A stretch of 64,000 nucleotides of DNA from Rhodoferax sp. GTDB taxonomy: Bacteria > Pseudomonadota > Gammaproteobacteria > Burkholderiales > Burkholderiaceae_C. Positions 54,850 through 63,629 of this stretch are shown one piece after another. Under the pieces are notes generated by a model. It did no database searches. It was given only the letters and a program-made list of their open reading frames with translations, and was not told the origin of the DNA. The translations under genes and the position numbers were made by a program. Location of the stretch: assembly GCA_024235935.1 (NCBI GenBank), contig JACKLL010000012.1, forward strand, positions 1-64,000, read 5' to 3'. Every line of letters begins with the position of its first letter. Positions within the stretch are counted from its first letter, which is position 1.

Positions 54850-56244
54850 ATGCATTTCAAGACCATCTCCGAACTTGCGCCCTTGCTGCAGTCCGGTACG
54901 CTTTCGCCGGTGGAGCTGACGCACACGATGCTGGCACGCATCGACGCGCTGGACGGTCGGCTGCGGTGTTTCGCCACCGTGTCCGCCGAGCTGGCCTTGC
55001 AGCAGGCGCTGGCAGCCGAGCGGGATATCCATGCGGGCCATTACCGCGGCGCGCTGCATGGTGTCCCGGTCGCGGTGAAGGACCTGTGCTGCACCAAGGG
55101 CATCCGCACCATGGGGGGCACCGGTGTGCTGGCCGACCATGTGCCGGATTACGATGCCACCGTCGTGCAGCGCTTGCGCGATGCCGGTGCGGTGCTGCTG
55201 GGCAAGCTCAACCTGACCGACGGCGCGATGGCCGGCTACCACCCGCAGTTCGCCATTCCGGAGAATCCGTGGAAGGCCGCGCACTGGTCGGGTGTGTCGT
55301 CCAGCGGTTGCGGCGCTGCGGTCGCAGCCGGCCTGGCCTATGCGGCCATCGGCACCGACACCGGTGGTTCGATCCGCCATCCGTCGGCGGCCTGTGGCAT
55401 CGTTGGCCTCAAGCCGACCTGGGGCCGGGTCAGCCGGCATGGCGTGCTGGCGCTGGCCGAGTCGCTCGACCATGTCGGACCGATGACGCGCAGCAGCCAC
55501 GATGCCGGCATCGTGCTGCAGGCCATCGCCGGTCGTGACGTGCAGGATGCCACGTCGCTGGCCGATCCGGTGCCCGACATGGCCGGCCTGCTGGAGCGGG
55601 GCGTGCAAGGCCTGCGCATCGGTTGGGACGAGGCCTTCACACGCGGCGACATGGCGGCCGATTTTGCCGATGCCGTCGCCCGCGCCGTGCAGGTGCTGCA
55701 GGACCAGGGCGCCGTCGTCGTGCCGATTCGCATGCCGGCGCGGCTGCGCGAATACGTCACGGCCTGGGCGCCGCTGTGCCAGGCCGAGGCGGTGGCGGCG
55801 CACCGTGCCTGGTTTCCGGCGCGCGCGGGAGAATACGGCCCGTTCTTTCGCCAGTGGCTGGAGCGGGGCGCGGCGCTGAGCGCGGCCGACCATGCCGCCT
55901 TTCACCACTTGCGACTGGCCAGCAATGGCGACCTGCACGCATTGATGCAGGACGTCGACGTGCTGGCCTGCCCGTCGACACCGCGGGTGGCGTTCCCCGT
56001 GACGCCCGAGTTCCTGTACGGACCGATTCCGCCCGACCGCGACCCCTGGCATGCGCGCTACACCGCGCCCTTCAACTTCTCCGGCCTGCCGACGCTGTCA
56101 CTGCCCTGTGGCCTGTCCGATGCCGGGTTGCCGTTCTCGGTGCAGTTCGTCGGTCATGCCTTGCGGGAAGATGTGCTGGTCGGGGTCGGCCATGCCTTCG
56201 AGCAGCTGACCGAGTGGCACGCGCTGCACCCGCCGGTCGATTGA
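54850..56244 (+). CDS. Amidase (amidase signature family)
   Basis: 464 residues. Amidase-signature catalytic triad landmarks: lysine in VPVAVKDLC, cis-serine in WSGVSSSGCGAA and the nucleophile in GTDTGGSIRHPSAACG. Cytosolic, no signal peptide. Hydrolyses an amide, possibly from the compounds handled by neighbouring hydrolases and Bug receptors. Substrate unknown. Confidence 0.9.
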   Translation: MHFKTISELAPLLQSGTLSPVELTHTMLARIDALDGRLRCFATVSAELALQQALAAERDIHAGHYRGALHGVPVAVKDLCCTKGIRTMGGTGVLADHVPDYDATVVQRLRDAGAVLLGKLNLTDGAMAGYHPQFAIPENPWKAAHWSGVSSSGCGAAVAAGLAYAAIGTDTGGSIRHPSAACGIVGLKPTWGRVSRHGVLALAESLDHVGPMTRSSHDAGIVLQAIAGRDVQDATSLADPVPDMAGLLERGVQGLRIGWDEAFTRGDMAADFADAVARAVQVLQDQGAVVVPIRMPARLREYVTAWAPLCQAEAVAAHRAWFPARAGEYGPFFRQWLERGAALSAADHAAFHHLRLASNGDLHALMQDVDVLACPSTPRVAFPVTPEFLYGPIPPDRDPWHARYTAPFNFSGLPTLSLPCGLSDAGLPFSVQFVGHALREDVLVGVGHAFEQLTEWHALHPPVD

Positions 56245-56259
56245 GCGCATGAGGGACGT

Positions 56260-57792
56260 TCAGTCGCCGATGCCGTACTTGCGCAACCGGGTCGCGATCG
56301 CCGAATGCGAGGTGCGCAGGCGCTGCGCCAGCTTGCGGGTCGAGGGGTATTGCGGATAGAGCTGCTGCAACAGCGACTTCTCCAGGCCTGCGACCGCCTC
56401 GTCCAGGCTGCCGACCGCGTCGGCCCGCACACCCACGGTGGCCACGTCGACCTGGGCCAGCTCCAGGTCGGCCGCGTCGATGACCGGGACCTCGCTCAAG
56501 GTCGCGGCCCGGAACACCACGTTCTGCAACTGGCGCACATTGCCCAGCCAGGGATTGCCCAGCAGCGCTGCGGCGGCCGCCTTGCTCAGCCGTGCCGGCG
56601 CGCGGCCGGTCTGGGCGCAGGCGCGTTCCAGGAACACCTGGGCCAGCGGCAGGATGTCTTCGGTGCGCTCGCGCAGTGGCGGCAGGTTCAGCTGCAGCAC
56701 GTCGAGGCGGAACAGCAGGTCCTGGCGGAAGCTGCCGGCCGCCACCATGTCTTCCAGCGCACGGTGCGTGGCGCTGATGATGCGTACGTCGGCATGTTGT
56801 TCGCGGTCGCCGCCGACACGGCGAAAGCTGCCGTCGTTCAGAAAGCGCAGCAGCTTGGCCTGCAGATAGGGCGACATCTCGCCGACCTCGTCCAGAAACA
56901 GCGTGCCGCCATCGGTCAGCTCCAGCAGACCCGGACGTCCGCCGCGCAAGGCGCCGGTGAAGGCACCGGGGGCATAACCGAACAGTTCGCTCTCGGCCAG
57001 GCTCTCGGGCAGCGCTGCGCAGTTGAGCGCGAAGAAAGGCTGCTCGCGGCGCCGGCTGCCGGTGTGGCAGGCATGGGCCACCAGCTCCTTTCCGGTGCCG
57101 GTTTCTCCGCGGATCAGTAGCGGCGCGTCGACCTGCGCCATGCGCGCGGCCCGCTGCTTCAGCGCGCGGATCGCCGGCGACTGGCCCAGGATGGTTTCGA
57201 AGCCGCCGGCGCCGTAGTTCTGCAGCGCGCTGAGCCGCTCGCCCAGCCGGTGCGGCGCATGCAGCGTGATGACCGCTCCCGCGACCTCGCCGCTGGCCTC
57301 GTGCAGTGCCACCGTCTCCATCAGAAAGCGTTGCCCGCCCATCTGCACCTCGCTCGACGGCAGGTGGTAGGCCTTGGCGATCAGCGACTGCACCAGCGGG
57401 GCGTCATCGATCAGGGCCTGCAGCGGCATGCCGATCAGGGCCGGTTCGTCCATGCCGGTGGCACTGACCGCGGCGGCGTTGGCAACCACCACCACGGCGC
57501 GGGCGTCGACCGCCAGCACCGGGTCGGCCAGGGATGCGAGCAAGGCATCGAGGTACAGGCGGCGACGGGCGCCCGGCAGGATCTCCAGCGGACCCACCGC
57601 CAAAACGCCGGCCACCGCCAGCAGGTCTTCGCGCAGCCGGTCCAGGTCGCGCGCGCCGAGCTCGGGCGCCTCGATGTAGACATGGGGGGGTTCGACCTCG
57701 ACGGCGGTGACGTTCAGCGCCCGTACCGCGAGTGCGGCCAGGATTTCCTGGGCAATACCGACCCGGTCGGTGAAGTGGACATCGATGCGCAT
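56260..57792 (-). CDS. TyrR-like sigma-54 enhancer-binding regulator
   Basis: 510 residues. ACT domain (1-75), PAS (80-180), AAA+ domain with Walker A GETGTGKE (229-236), GAFTGA (276-281) and Walker B GGTLFLDEVGE (295-305), and C-terminal helix-turn-helix near STRKLAQRLRTSHSAIA. The presence of intact GAFTGA shows it can contact sigma-54, unlike E. coli TyrR, which lacks it. Divergent from dadA, which has a -24/-12 promoter, so it is the probable activator, with an aromatic or other amino acid as effector. Confidence 0.9.
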   Translation of the reverse strand: MRIDVHFTDRVGIAQEILAALAVRALNVTAVEVEPPHVYIEAPELGARDLDRLREDLLAVAGVLAVGPLEILPGARRRLYLDALLASLADPVLAVDARAVVVVANAAAVSATGMDEPALIGMPLQALIDDAPLVQSLIAKAYHLPSSEVQMGGQRFLMETVALHEASGEVAGAVITLHAPHRLGERLSALQNYGAGGFETILGQSPAIRALKQRAARMAQVDAPLLIRGETGTGKELVAHACHTGSRRREQPFFALNCAALPESLAESELFGYAPGAFTGALRGGRPGLLELTDGGTLFLDEVGEMSPYLQAKLLRFLNDGSFRRVGGDREQHADVRIISATHRALEDMVAAGSFRQDLLFRLDVLQLNLPPLRERTEDILPLAQVFLERACAQTGRAPARLSKAAAAALLGNPWLGNVRQLQNVVFRAATLSEVPVIDAADLELAQVDVATVGVRADAVGSLDEAVAGLEKSLLQQLYPQYPSTRKLAQRLRTSHSAIATRLRKYGIGD

Positions 57793-57917
57793 TTTTTGTC
57801 TCGATTTTGATCCATCGTACCGATTTCCATACGGTTGATGCAAGTGATTGTTTTTGTTGTCATTGCTTTGTCGAAGCGGATACTCGGGACGCCATCTGTA
57901 TCGAATTCGGTACGCAC

Positions 57918-57942
57918 CGTTCACGATCCTTGCCGGTGAACG
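57918..57942. promoter_or_regulatory. Candidate enhancer palindrome for TyrR-like regulator
   Basis: CGTTCAC, 11 bp, GTGAACG: perfect 7-bp arms about 40-60 bp upstream of the -24/-12 element of dadA. A related inverted pair CGTACCGA/TCGGTACG flanks the region further upstream. Binding by the divergent regulator is inferred. Confidence 0.5.
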
Positions 57943-57976
57943 CGTGTAAGTCCTTGATTCCATGGGTGCCGTGCAT

Positions 57977-57993
57977 CTGGCACGCGTGTTGCA
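57977..57993 (+). promoter_or_regulatory. Sigma-54 (-24/-12) promoter of dadA
   Basis: CTGGCACGCGTGTTGCA matches the sigma-54 consensus TGGCACG-N4-TTGCA without a mismatch. It lies about 55 bp upstream of the dadA start and beside a regulator with an intact GAFTGA loop. Confidence 0.9.
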
Positions 57994-58048
57994 GTGCAAT
58001 GACAGCCCGTCCCGATGTCGGGGTGTCGGGCCTTCAAGGAGCCAGGTC

Positions 58049-59302
58049 ATGCGTGTCGTCGTGTTGGGCAGTGGTGTCATCGGAACATCGGTGGCGTATT
58101 ACCTGGCCAAGTCCGGCCATGAGGTCGAGGTGATCGATCGCCAGAGTGGCCCGGCACTGGAGACCAGCTTTGCCAATGCCGGGGAAGTCTCGCCAGGCTA
58201 TTCCGCACCCTGGGCCGGTCCGGGCGTGCCGATCAAGGCCATCCAGTGGCTGCTGATGCACCACAGCCCGCTGGTCATCAAACCGATGCTCGATCCGGCG
58301 ATGTGGCGCTGGGGCCTGTCCATGCTGCGCAACTGTACCGAGGCGCGTTACCGCGTCAACAAGGGCCGCATGGTGCGTCTGGCTGAATACAGCCGCGACT
58401 GCCTGATGGAATTGCGCGCCGAAACCGGCATCGACTACGACCAGCGCGAGCAGGGCACGCTGCAGCTGTTTCGCACCCAGAAGCAGCTCGACGGAACGGC
58501 CAAGGACATCGAGATCCTCAAGGAATACGGCGTGCCCTACCAGCTGCTTGACCGCGCCGGTTACCTCACCTATGAGCCGGCACTGGTCGACGTCAAGCAC
58601 AAGTTCATCGGTGCCTTGCGCCTGCCGGGCGACGAGACCGGCGACTGCTTCAAGTTCACCAACGCGCTGGCCGACAAGGCCCGGGCCCTGGGCGTGAAGT
58701 TCCGCTTCGGCGAGGACATCCAGGCGCTGGAGCGCAAAGGGGGTCGCGTCAGCGGCGTGCGCACCGACAAGGGCATGGTCACCGCCGACAGATATGTGCT
58801 GGCCCTGGGCAGCTATTCCACCCGCATGCTGGCGCCGCTGGGCATCCGGGTTCCGGTGTATCCGGTCAAGGGTTTCTCGATCACGGTGCCGATCCGCAAC
58901 GCGGCCAAGTCGCCCGAGTCGACCATCATGGACGAGACCCACAAGGTGGCGGTCACGCGGCTCGGTGACCGGATCCGCGTCGGTGGCACGGCGCAGCTGT
59001 CGGGCTTCGACCTGCAACTGGACCAGGGCCGCCGCGACACGCTGGAGTTCGTCGTGCAGGACCTGTTCCCCGAAGGCGGCGATGTCGCGAAGGCCGAGTT
59101 CTGGACCGGCCTGCGCCCGATGACGCCGGACGGCACGCCGATCATCGGCGCAACCCGCTACGACAACCTGATGCTCAGCACCGGCCACGGCACGCTGGGC
59201 TGGACCATGGCAGCCGGCACCGGTCGCGTGATGGCCGACCTGGTCAGCGGCCGCACGCCGGAGATCGACATGGAAGGGTTGACGGTCGCGCGCTACGGCT
59301 GA
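58049..59302 (+). CDS. dadA: D-amino-acid dehydrogenase DadA
   Basis: 417 residues. FAD motif VVVLGSGVIGTSVAYYLA at the N-terminus, TSFANAGEVSPGYSAPWAGPG typical of DadA, and the C-terminal FAD motif GTLGWTMAAGTGRVMADL. It deaminates D-amino acids to keto acids and passes electrons to the respiratory chain. SD AAGGAG is at 58035-58040. Controlled by a sigma-54 promoter and probably by the divergent TyrR-like activator. No alanine racemase gene adjoins it. Confidence 0.95.
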   Translation: MRVVVLGSGVIGTSVAYYLAKSGHEVEVIDRQSGPALETSFANAGEVSPGYSAPWAGPGVPIKAIQWLLMHHSPLVIKPMLDPAMWRWGLSMLRNCTEARYRVNKGRMVRLAEYSRDCLMELRAETGIDYDQREQGTLQLFRTQKQLDGTAKDIEILKEYGVPYQLLDRAGYLTYEPALVDVKHKFIGALRLPGDETGDCFKFTNALADKARALGVKFRFGEDIQALERKGGRVSGVRTDKGMVTADRYVLALGSYSTRMLAPLGIRVPVYPVKGFSITVPIRNAAKSPESTIMDETHKVAVTRLGDRIRVGGTAQLSGFDLQLDQGRRDTLEFVVQDLFPEGGDVAKAEFWTGLRPMTPDGTPIIGATRYDNLMLSTGHGTLGWTMAAGTGRVMADLVSGRTPEIDMEGLTVARYG

Positions 59303-59426
59303 GCGCGTCCCCGGCGGCGGTGCTGACGTGGCGGGTTCCCGGTGGCCTGGTCGAGGCCGCGCCTTGACACGGCCAGGTATTTTTCAATAGGCTTGTGTCA
59401 CTTCCACCTTGTCAGAGGAGGCAATC

Positions 59427-59669
59427 ATGGACCGCCAATTTCATTTGCTCGAATCCTTCCACGCCCGCGGCAGCGACGGTGCGCGCTACAAGGTTTGCGC
59501 GTATGAGCACCTGCGCCGTGACCAGAGCATTCTGGATGGAATGGAACACTGGCTGCCGACCGGTACGTCGGAATATCGGCTCGCCAGCGGCGAACTCGTC
59601 AATCCGCGATCGGATGGCAGTCTGGAGATCGTGCCGACCGGCATCAGCCTGCAGCGGGTTGCAGCCTGA
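59427..59669 (+). CDS. Small orphan protein, 80 aa
   Basis: 80 residues, soluble, mixed charge, beginning MDRQFHLLESFHARGSDG. A very strong SD (GAGGAGG at 59415-59421) fixes the ATG. Pattern EYRLASGELVNPRSDGSLEIVPTG suggests a small beta-rich protein. Function unknown. Followed by a strong hairpin and the convergent Bug-4 gene. Confidence 0.75.
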   Translation: MDRQFHLLESFHARGSDGARYKVCAYEHLRRDQSILDGMEHWLPTGTSEYRLASGELVNPRSDGSLEIVPTGISLQRVAA

Positions 59670-59740
59670 ATAGAGCGCGCGGATGGTCTGCCGGCGGGCA
59701 GGTCGGCGCGCGGGCGTACCGGCTTCGCGGCTGATGACCG

Positions 59741-59777
59741 GGGCACCCCTGCGTCAGACGCATGACGCGAGGTGCCC
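59741..59777. terminator. Convergent terminator hairpin
   Basis: GGGCAC ... GCGTCA, loop, TGACGC ... GTGCCC: a two-part stem of 12 matched pairs with a short internal mismatch, between the convergent small-protein and Bug-4 genes. No T-run but the stem is long. Confidence 0.6.
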
Positions 59778-59807
59778 GTTCGCGGCTTTGCCGTGTCTGC
59801 CGGCTGC

Positions 59808-60785
59808 TCAGTCTTCCGCCTTGTACCCGGTGCTCTTGACCACCGCCGCCCAGCGCGCCGTCTCGACCTGAAGCCGCTTGCTGATGGCGGCAGGCTCCAT
59901 CACCAGCGGATCGAACTCGGCCTTTTCCAGCGCCTGCGTCACGTCCTTGCTGCGCACGGCGGTCGACAGCGCGCTGGCCAGCTCCTTTTGCAGTGCCGGG
60001 GGTGTCTGGGCCTTGGCCACGAACACGAACATCTCGCTCATCGTCAGGTCGGGGAAACCCTGCTCCTTGAAGGTCGGTATTTCCGGCAGGGCCGCCATGC
60101 GCGTATCGCCCGAGAAACCCAGGATGCGCAGCTTGCCACCCTTGTATTGCTGCAGCAGGTTGGGCAAGGTCGTGAACAGTGCCGGCAGGTTGCCGCCGAT
60201 CACGTCGACCATGGCCGGAGCGCCGCCGCGGTAGGGAATGTGGGTCAATTCCACCTGTGCGTCCCGGGCCAGTTGCACGCCGAGAAAGTGCATGCCGGTG
60301 CCGGCGCCGGGAGTTCCGAACGAGGCCTTGCCGGGGTTGGCCTTGGCCCAGGTCAGGAATTCCTTCAGCGTCTTGGCCGGTGTGCCGGGGCCGGCGGCCA
60401 GGCCGAACTGGAACTCGCATGCAGTGGCCAGCGGCACCAGGTCCTTCAGCGCGTCGTATCGCAGCTTGCTGTAGATGTGCGGGTAGATCGTCAGGTTGCC
60501 GCCCGGCGTGAGCATGATGGTCTGCCCGTCGGCCGGCGCCGCCATCAGCGCATCGGTCGCCAGCCGTCCGCCAGCCCCGGTCTTGTTGTCGATGATGACG
60601 GTGTAGCCGGCCGTGCGCAGCGTCTCGGTCATGGCCCGCGCCACTGCGTCGACGGCACCCCCTGCGGGGTAGCCGATCAGGATCGTCAGCTTCTTGCCGG
60701 TCTGCGCCATCGACGGCAGCGGGGCGATAGCTGCCAGCGCTGCAGCGCCCAGCAGCAAGGTGGACTGGCGACGTGTCAATGCCAT
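59808..60785 (-). CDS. Bug-family periplasmic substrate-binding protein (4)
   Basis: 325 residues with signal peptide (MALTRRQSTLLLGAAALAA). Bug features: LTILIGYPAGGAVDAVARA, VIIDNKTGAGGRLATDA and PADGQTIMLTPGG. Divergent from a Crp/Fnr-type regulator gene across an 89-bp spacer, which may link the two. Orphan; ligand unknown. Confidence 0.9.
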   Translation of the reverse strand: MALTRRQSTLLLGAAALAAIAPLPSMAQTGKKLTILIGYPAGGAVDAVARAMTETLRTAGYTVIIDNKTGAGGRLATDALMAAPADGQTIMLTPGGNLTIYPHIYSKLRYDALKDLVPLATACEFQFGLAAGPGTPAKTLKEFLTWAKANPGKASFGTPGAGTGMHFLGVQLARDAQVELTHIPYRGGAPAMVDVIGGNLPALFTTLPNLLQQYKGGKLRILGFSGDTRMAALPEIPTFKEQGFPDLTMSEMFVFVAKAQTPPALQKELASALSTAVRSKDVTQALEKAEFDPLVMEPAAISKRLQVETARWAAVVKSTGYKAED

Positions 60786-60874
60786 GGGGTGCTCCTCGAG
60801 TATGTTGAAATGCGGTCAGACCGGATTGTTCGGGTGGGCACCGCCCGCATCAGTTACTGCAGGAACACAAGCCC

Positions 60875-61558
60875 GTGACAAGGGAAAACCCTGATCTTCG
60901 TGACAGCAGAGCCCTCAACAAGGCCATGGTGACGGCACTGGCAGGCGTGCTCGACCTGGATGCCTATGCCTTGCACCGGCCGGCCGCCGGCCAGATGCTG
61001 TCCCGTGCCGGCGCCCTGGCGAAGCAACTGCCCCTGGTGGTTGCGGGAAGCATCGACGCGGTCCTGCATGTGGGCAGTCAGGGCAACCTGGTGATTCCGA
61101 TTTCGTTCGAGTCTGGCGAGCTGGCCATGGTCTCGACGCTTTTCTCCGACAAACCCGGCCATGCGGACCTGGTGGCCGGTCCGGGCGTGGCGCTGCGCTG
61201 GATTCCGGTGCCGGATATCGAGCGGTGCCTGCTGCAGCACCGGGAACTGCTGGTCTTGCTGGTGCGCTTTCTGGCCCAGCGCCTGCGCGAAGTGCAATCG
61301 CGGGAACGGGGCTGGCTCGAACGCGGTGTGCCCGAGCGGGTCTGCGTGGCGATCGCGCGCGCGATGCACAACGTCCCGGCGCGCGAAGACGGCCGGCACT
61401 GGCTGGAAACCACCCACGAGCATCTGGCGGCCCGCAGCGGTGTCAGCCGGCCCAAGCTGTCGATGGAGCTCAAGCGGCTTGAAAAGGATGGCCATTTGCG
61501 CCTGCACCGCGGCGCGATCGAGATCCTGCGACCTGGGAAATTCGACGCTCAGGGCTGA
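60875..61558 (+). CDS. Crp/Fnr-family regulator
   Basis: 227 residues starting at GTG 60875 with AGGAA upstream. N-terminal cyclic-nucleotide-binding-like barrel (about 40-130), then dimer helix and winged helix with HLAARSGVSRPKLSMELKRLEKDG. The four-cysteine cluster of FNR is absent, so an iron-sulfur oxygen sensor is unlikely. Signal unknown; divergent Bug-4 gene is the obvious candidate target. Confidence 0.85.
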   Translation: MTRENPDLRDSRALNKAMVTALAGVLDLDAYALHRPAAGQMLSRAGALAKQLPLVVAGSIDAVLHVGSQGNLVIPISFESGELAMVSTLFSDKPGHADLVAGPGVALRWIPVPDIERCLLQHRELLVLLVRFLAQRLREVQSRERGWLERGVPERVCVAIARAMHNVPAREDGRHWLETTHEHLAARSGVSRPKLSMELKRLEKDGHLRLHRGAIEILRPGKFDAQG

Positions 61559-61584
61559 GGCGATACAGCCCAGCGCGCCGGGCC

Positions 61585-63603
61585 TCAGTCGCGCGGGAGC
61601 GGCCGGCCGGATGGCGCTGCCTTGGCGTTGCGCGTGTCCGGCAGGTGTTCCTGCAGACTTGCCAGTGGCGCCGGAACATGCCACAGGAAGCCTTGTCCAT
61701 AGTCGACGCCGAAGCCGCGCAGCATCTCGGCAACCTCCTCGGTCTCGATGCCTTCGGCGACGGTCCGTTTGCCGGTGGCGCGTGCGACCTCGCAGATCGC
61801 GCGCACGGTTGCCTGGTCATACGCGTCGCTGCCGAGCTGGCGCATGAACTGGCCGTCGATCTTGAGGTAGTCCACCGGCAGGTTCTTGAGGTAGGTGAAC
61901 GAGGACATGCCACTGCCGAAATCATCGAGCAGCACGCGCGCGCCGAGCTTGCGCAGCGCGTCGAAGAATGTGATGGACTGCTGCAGGTTGGTGATCGCCG
62001 AGGTCTCGGTCACCTCGAAGCACAGGCCGCGCGCGTCGAAACCGGGCCGTTGCAGCTGCTCGGTCATGAAGCGCTGGAACTCCGGGTCACTGACCGACTG
62101 TCCCGAAAGATTGACCGACAGGTAGTCGACACCATCGAGCCGGCCAGAGGCTTCGGACAACCAGTCGAATACCGCGCCCACGACCCAGCGATCGATGCGC
62201 GTGACCAGTGCATAGCGTTCGGCCACCGTCATGAAGGCACCCGGCTCGATCAGCTTGCCATCCTCGAACATGCGCAGCAGGATTTCGCCGCGCAGGCGCA
62301 TGTCGGGTTGCGCGTGCAGGGGAACGATGCGTTGCCAGTACAGGCGCATGCGGCCCTCGTCCAGGGCGTCGTGCAGGCGGCGGACCCAACTGGTGACGCC
62401 ACGCTGGGTTTGCACGCCCAGGTCGGAGTCGAGGTAGACGTAGACCCGGTTGCGTCCCGCTTCCTTGGCGATGTAGCAGGCCGAATCTGCCGCCTGCATC
62501 ACCGCAGAGACGGAGTGCCAGCGCTCGCCCAGCATCACCAGTCCGATGCTTGCGCCGATACGGAAGCTCTGGCCCGAATGCAGGAAGCGGTAGTTGTCGA
62601 TGCCCAGGCAAATTTTTTCCGCCAGTTGCCGGGCGCTGGTCGGATTGCAGGTATCGAGAATGATCGCGAACTCGTCGCCACCGATACGTGCCACCGTGTC
62701 GGTGGCACGCACCGCGTGCCGGATCAGGTCGGCCACTACGCGCAAAAGCTGGTCGCCACCGCTGTGGCCGCAACTGTCGTTGACGAACTTGAACCGGTCC
62801 AGGTCGATGAACAGCACGGCGTGCTTGTCGCGCGTGGCGGGTGGCGCCTCGAGCGTGCTGCCCAGCAGGCGTTCGAACGCATCGCGATTGGCCAGGCCGG
62901 TCAGCGAGTCGTGGGCGGCACGGTGGCTGAGCTCGCCATGCAGCTGCTCCAAAGCCAGGTTGCGCTGCACGGCGATGCGTTTCTGGCGCAGTGCCAATAT
63001 GGCAAACGCAGATGCGACCAGCAGCAAGGCCAGACAGATCGCCCAGGCGGTGTGCACCTGTGTCCGCACCGCCAGCAGGTAGTCGCTGTTGACCTTGTGG
63101 CGGGCGTGGTTGCTGCTCAGCAGAACGGCCTGGATCGGACTGGCAATGGCGTCGACCTCCGCACGCAAGCGGCGCAATGTCGCATCGTCATAGACGGGGG
63201 GCAAGCCGTCGGACCCGAAGTACGGTTCGGCCTCGACCGAGAACCGGTTCAGCGCCGCCAGCAGCCGGTGGTGGCCTGGCAGCTCGCCGATCAGGCGCTG
63301 GCTGAAGCCGTCGCGGATGATCTCGAAGCGGCTGACATAGATGCCGTAGCGCAGCGCCAGACGGGACATCGCATCGCCCTTTCCGCCATCGCGCAGGACC
63401 GCATCGATTTCGGAGCGCAGCTTGAGCTGTTCCACCTGCAGCTGGAAGATGTCCCACTCGCCCATGGTCCGGCCGTCGCTGACGGTTTCCTCGATGGCCT
63501 GCAGCTGCGCGTGCTGCAAGGCCATCATGCCGGCGAGCAGCATCAGCGCCACCACCGCCAGCGTGACCAGCACATAGTCGATCTGACGTCGGGTCGCAAA
63601 CAT
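61585..63603 (-). CDS. Membrane GGDEF-EAL protein
   Basis: 672 residues. Membrane segment 1 (about 9-29), a periplasmic sensor domain (30-182), segment 2 (about 187-206), GGDEF (IGGDEFAI, residues 308-312) and EAL, whose signature reads EIL at about 440-442 in GEILLRMF. Other EAL positions SVNLSG, FEVTET, LDDFGSG, YLKIDGQ, VAEGIET and YGQGF are kept. Cyclic-di-GMP synthesis/breakdown responding to an outside signal. No other c-di-GMP gene is next to it; an unrelated one is at 20.9 kb. Confidence 0.95.
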   Translation of the reverse strand: MFATRRQIDYVLVTLAVVALMLLAGMMALQHAQLQAIEETVSDGRTMGEWDIFQLQVEQLKLRSEIDAVLRDGGKGDAMSRLALRYGIYVSRFEIIRDGFSQRLIGELPGHHRLLAALNRFSVEAEPYFGSDGLPPVYDDATLRRLRAEVDAIASPIQAVLLSSNHARHKVNSDYLLAVRTQVHTAWAICLALLLVASAFAILALRQKRIAVQRNLALEQLHGELSHRAAHDSLTGLANRDAFERLLGSTLEAPPATRDKHAVLFIDLDRFKFVNDSCGHSGGDQLLRVVADLIRHAVRATDTVARIGGDEFAIILDTCNPTSARQLAEKICLGIDNYRFLHSGQSFRIGASIGLVMLGERWHSVSAVMQAADSACYIAKEAGRNRVYVYLDSDLGVQTQRGVTSWVRRLHDALDEGRMRLYWQRIVPLHAQPDMRLRGEILLRMFEDGKLIEPGAFMTVAERYALVTRIDRWVVGAVFDWLSEASGRLDGVDYLSVNLSGQSVSDPEFQRFMTEQLQRPGFDARGLCFEVTETSAITNLQQSITFFDALRKLGARVLLDDFGSGMSSFTYLKNLPVDYLKIDGQFMRQLGSDAYDQATVRAICEVARATGKRTVAEGIETEEVAEMLRGFGVDYGQGFLWHVPAPLASLQEHLPDTRNAKAAPSGRPLPRD

Positions 63604-63629
63604 GGGATGCTCTGGCTGGCGCGCAGCAG

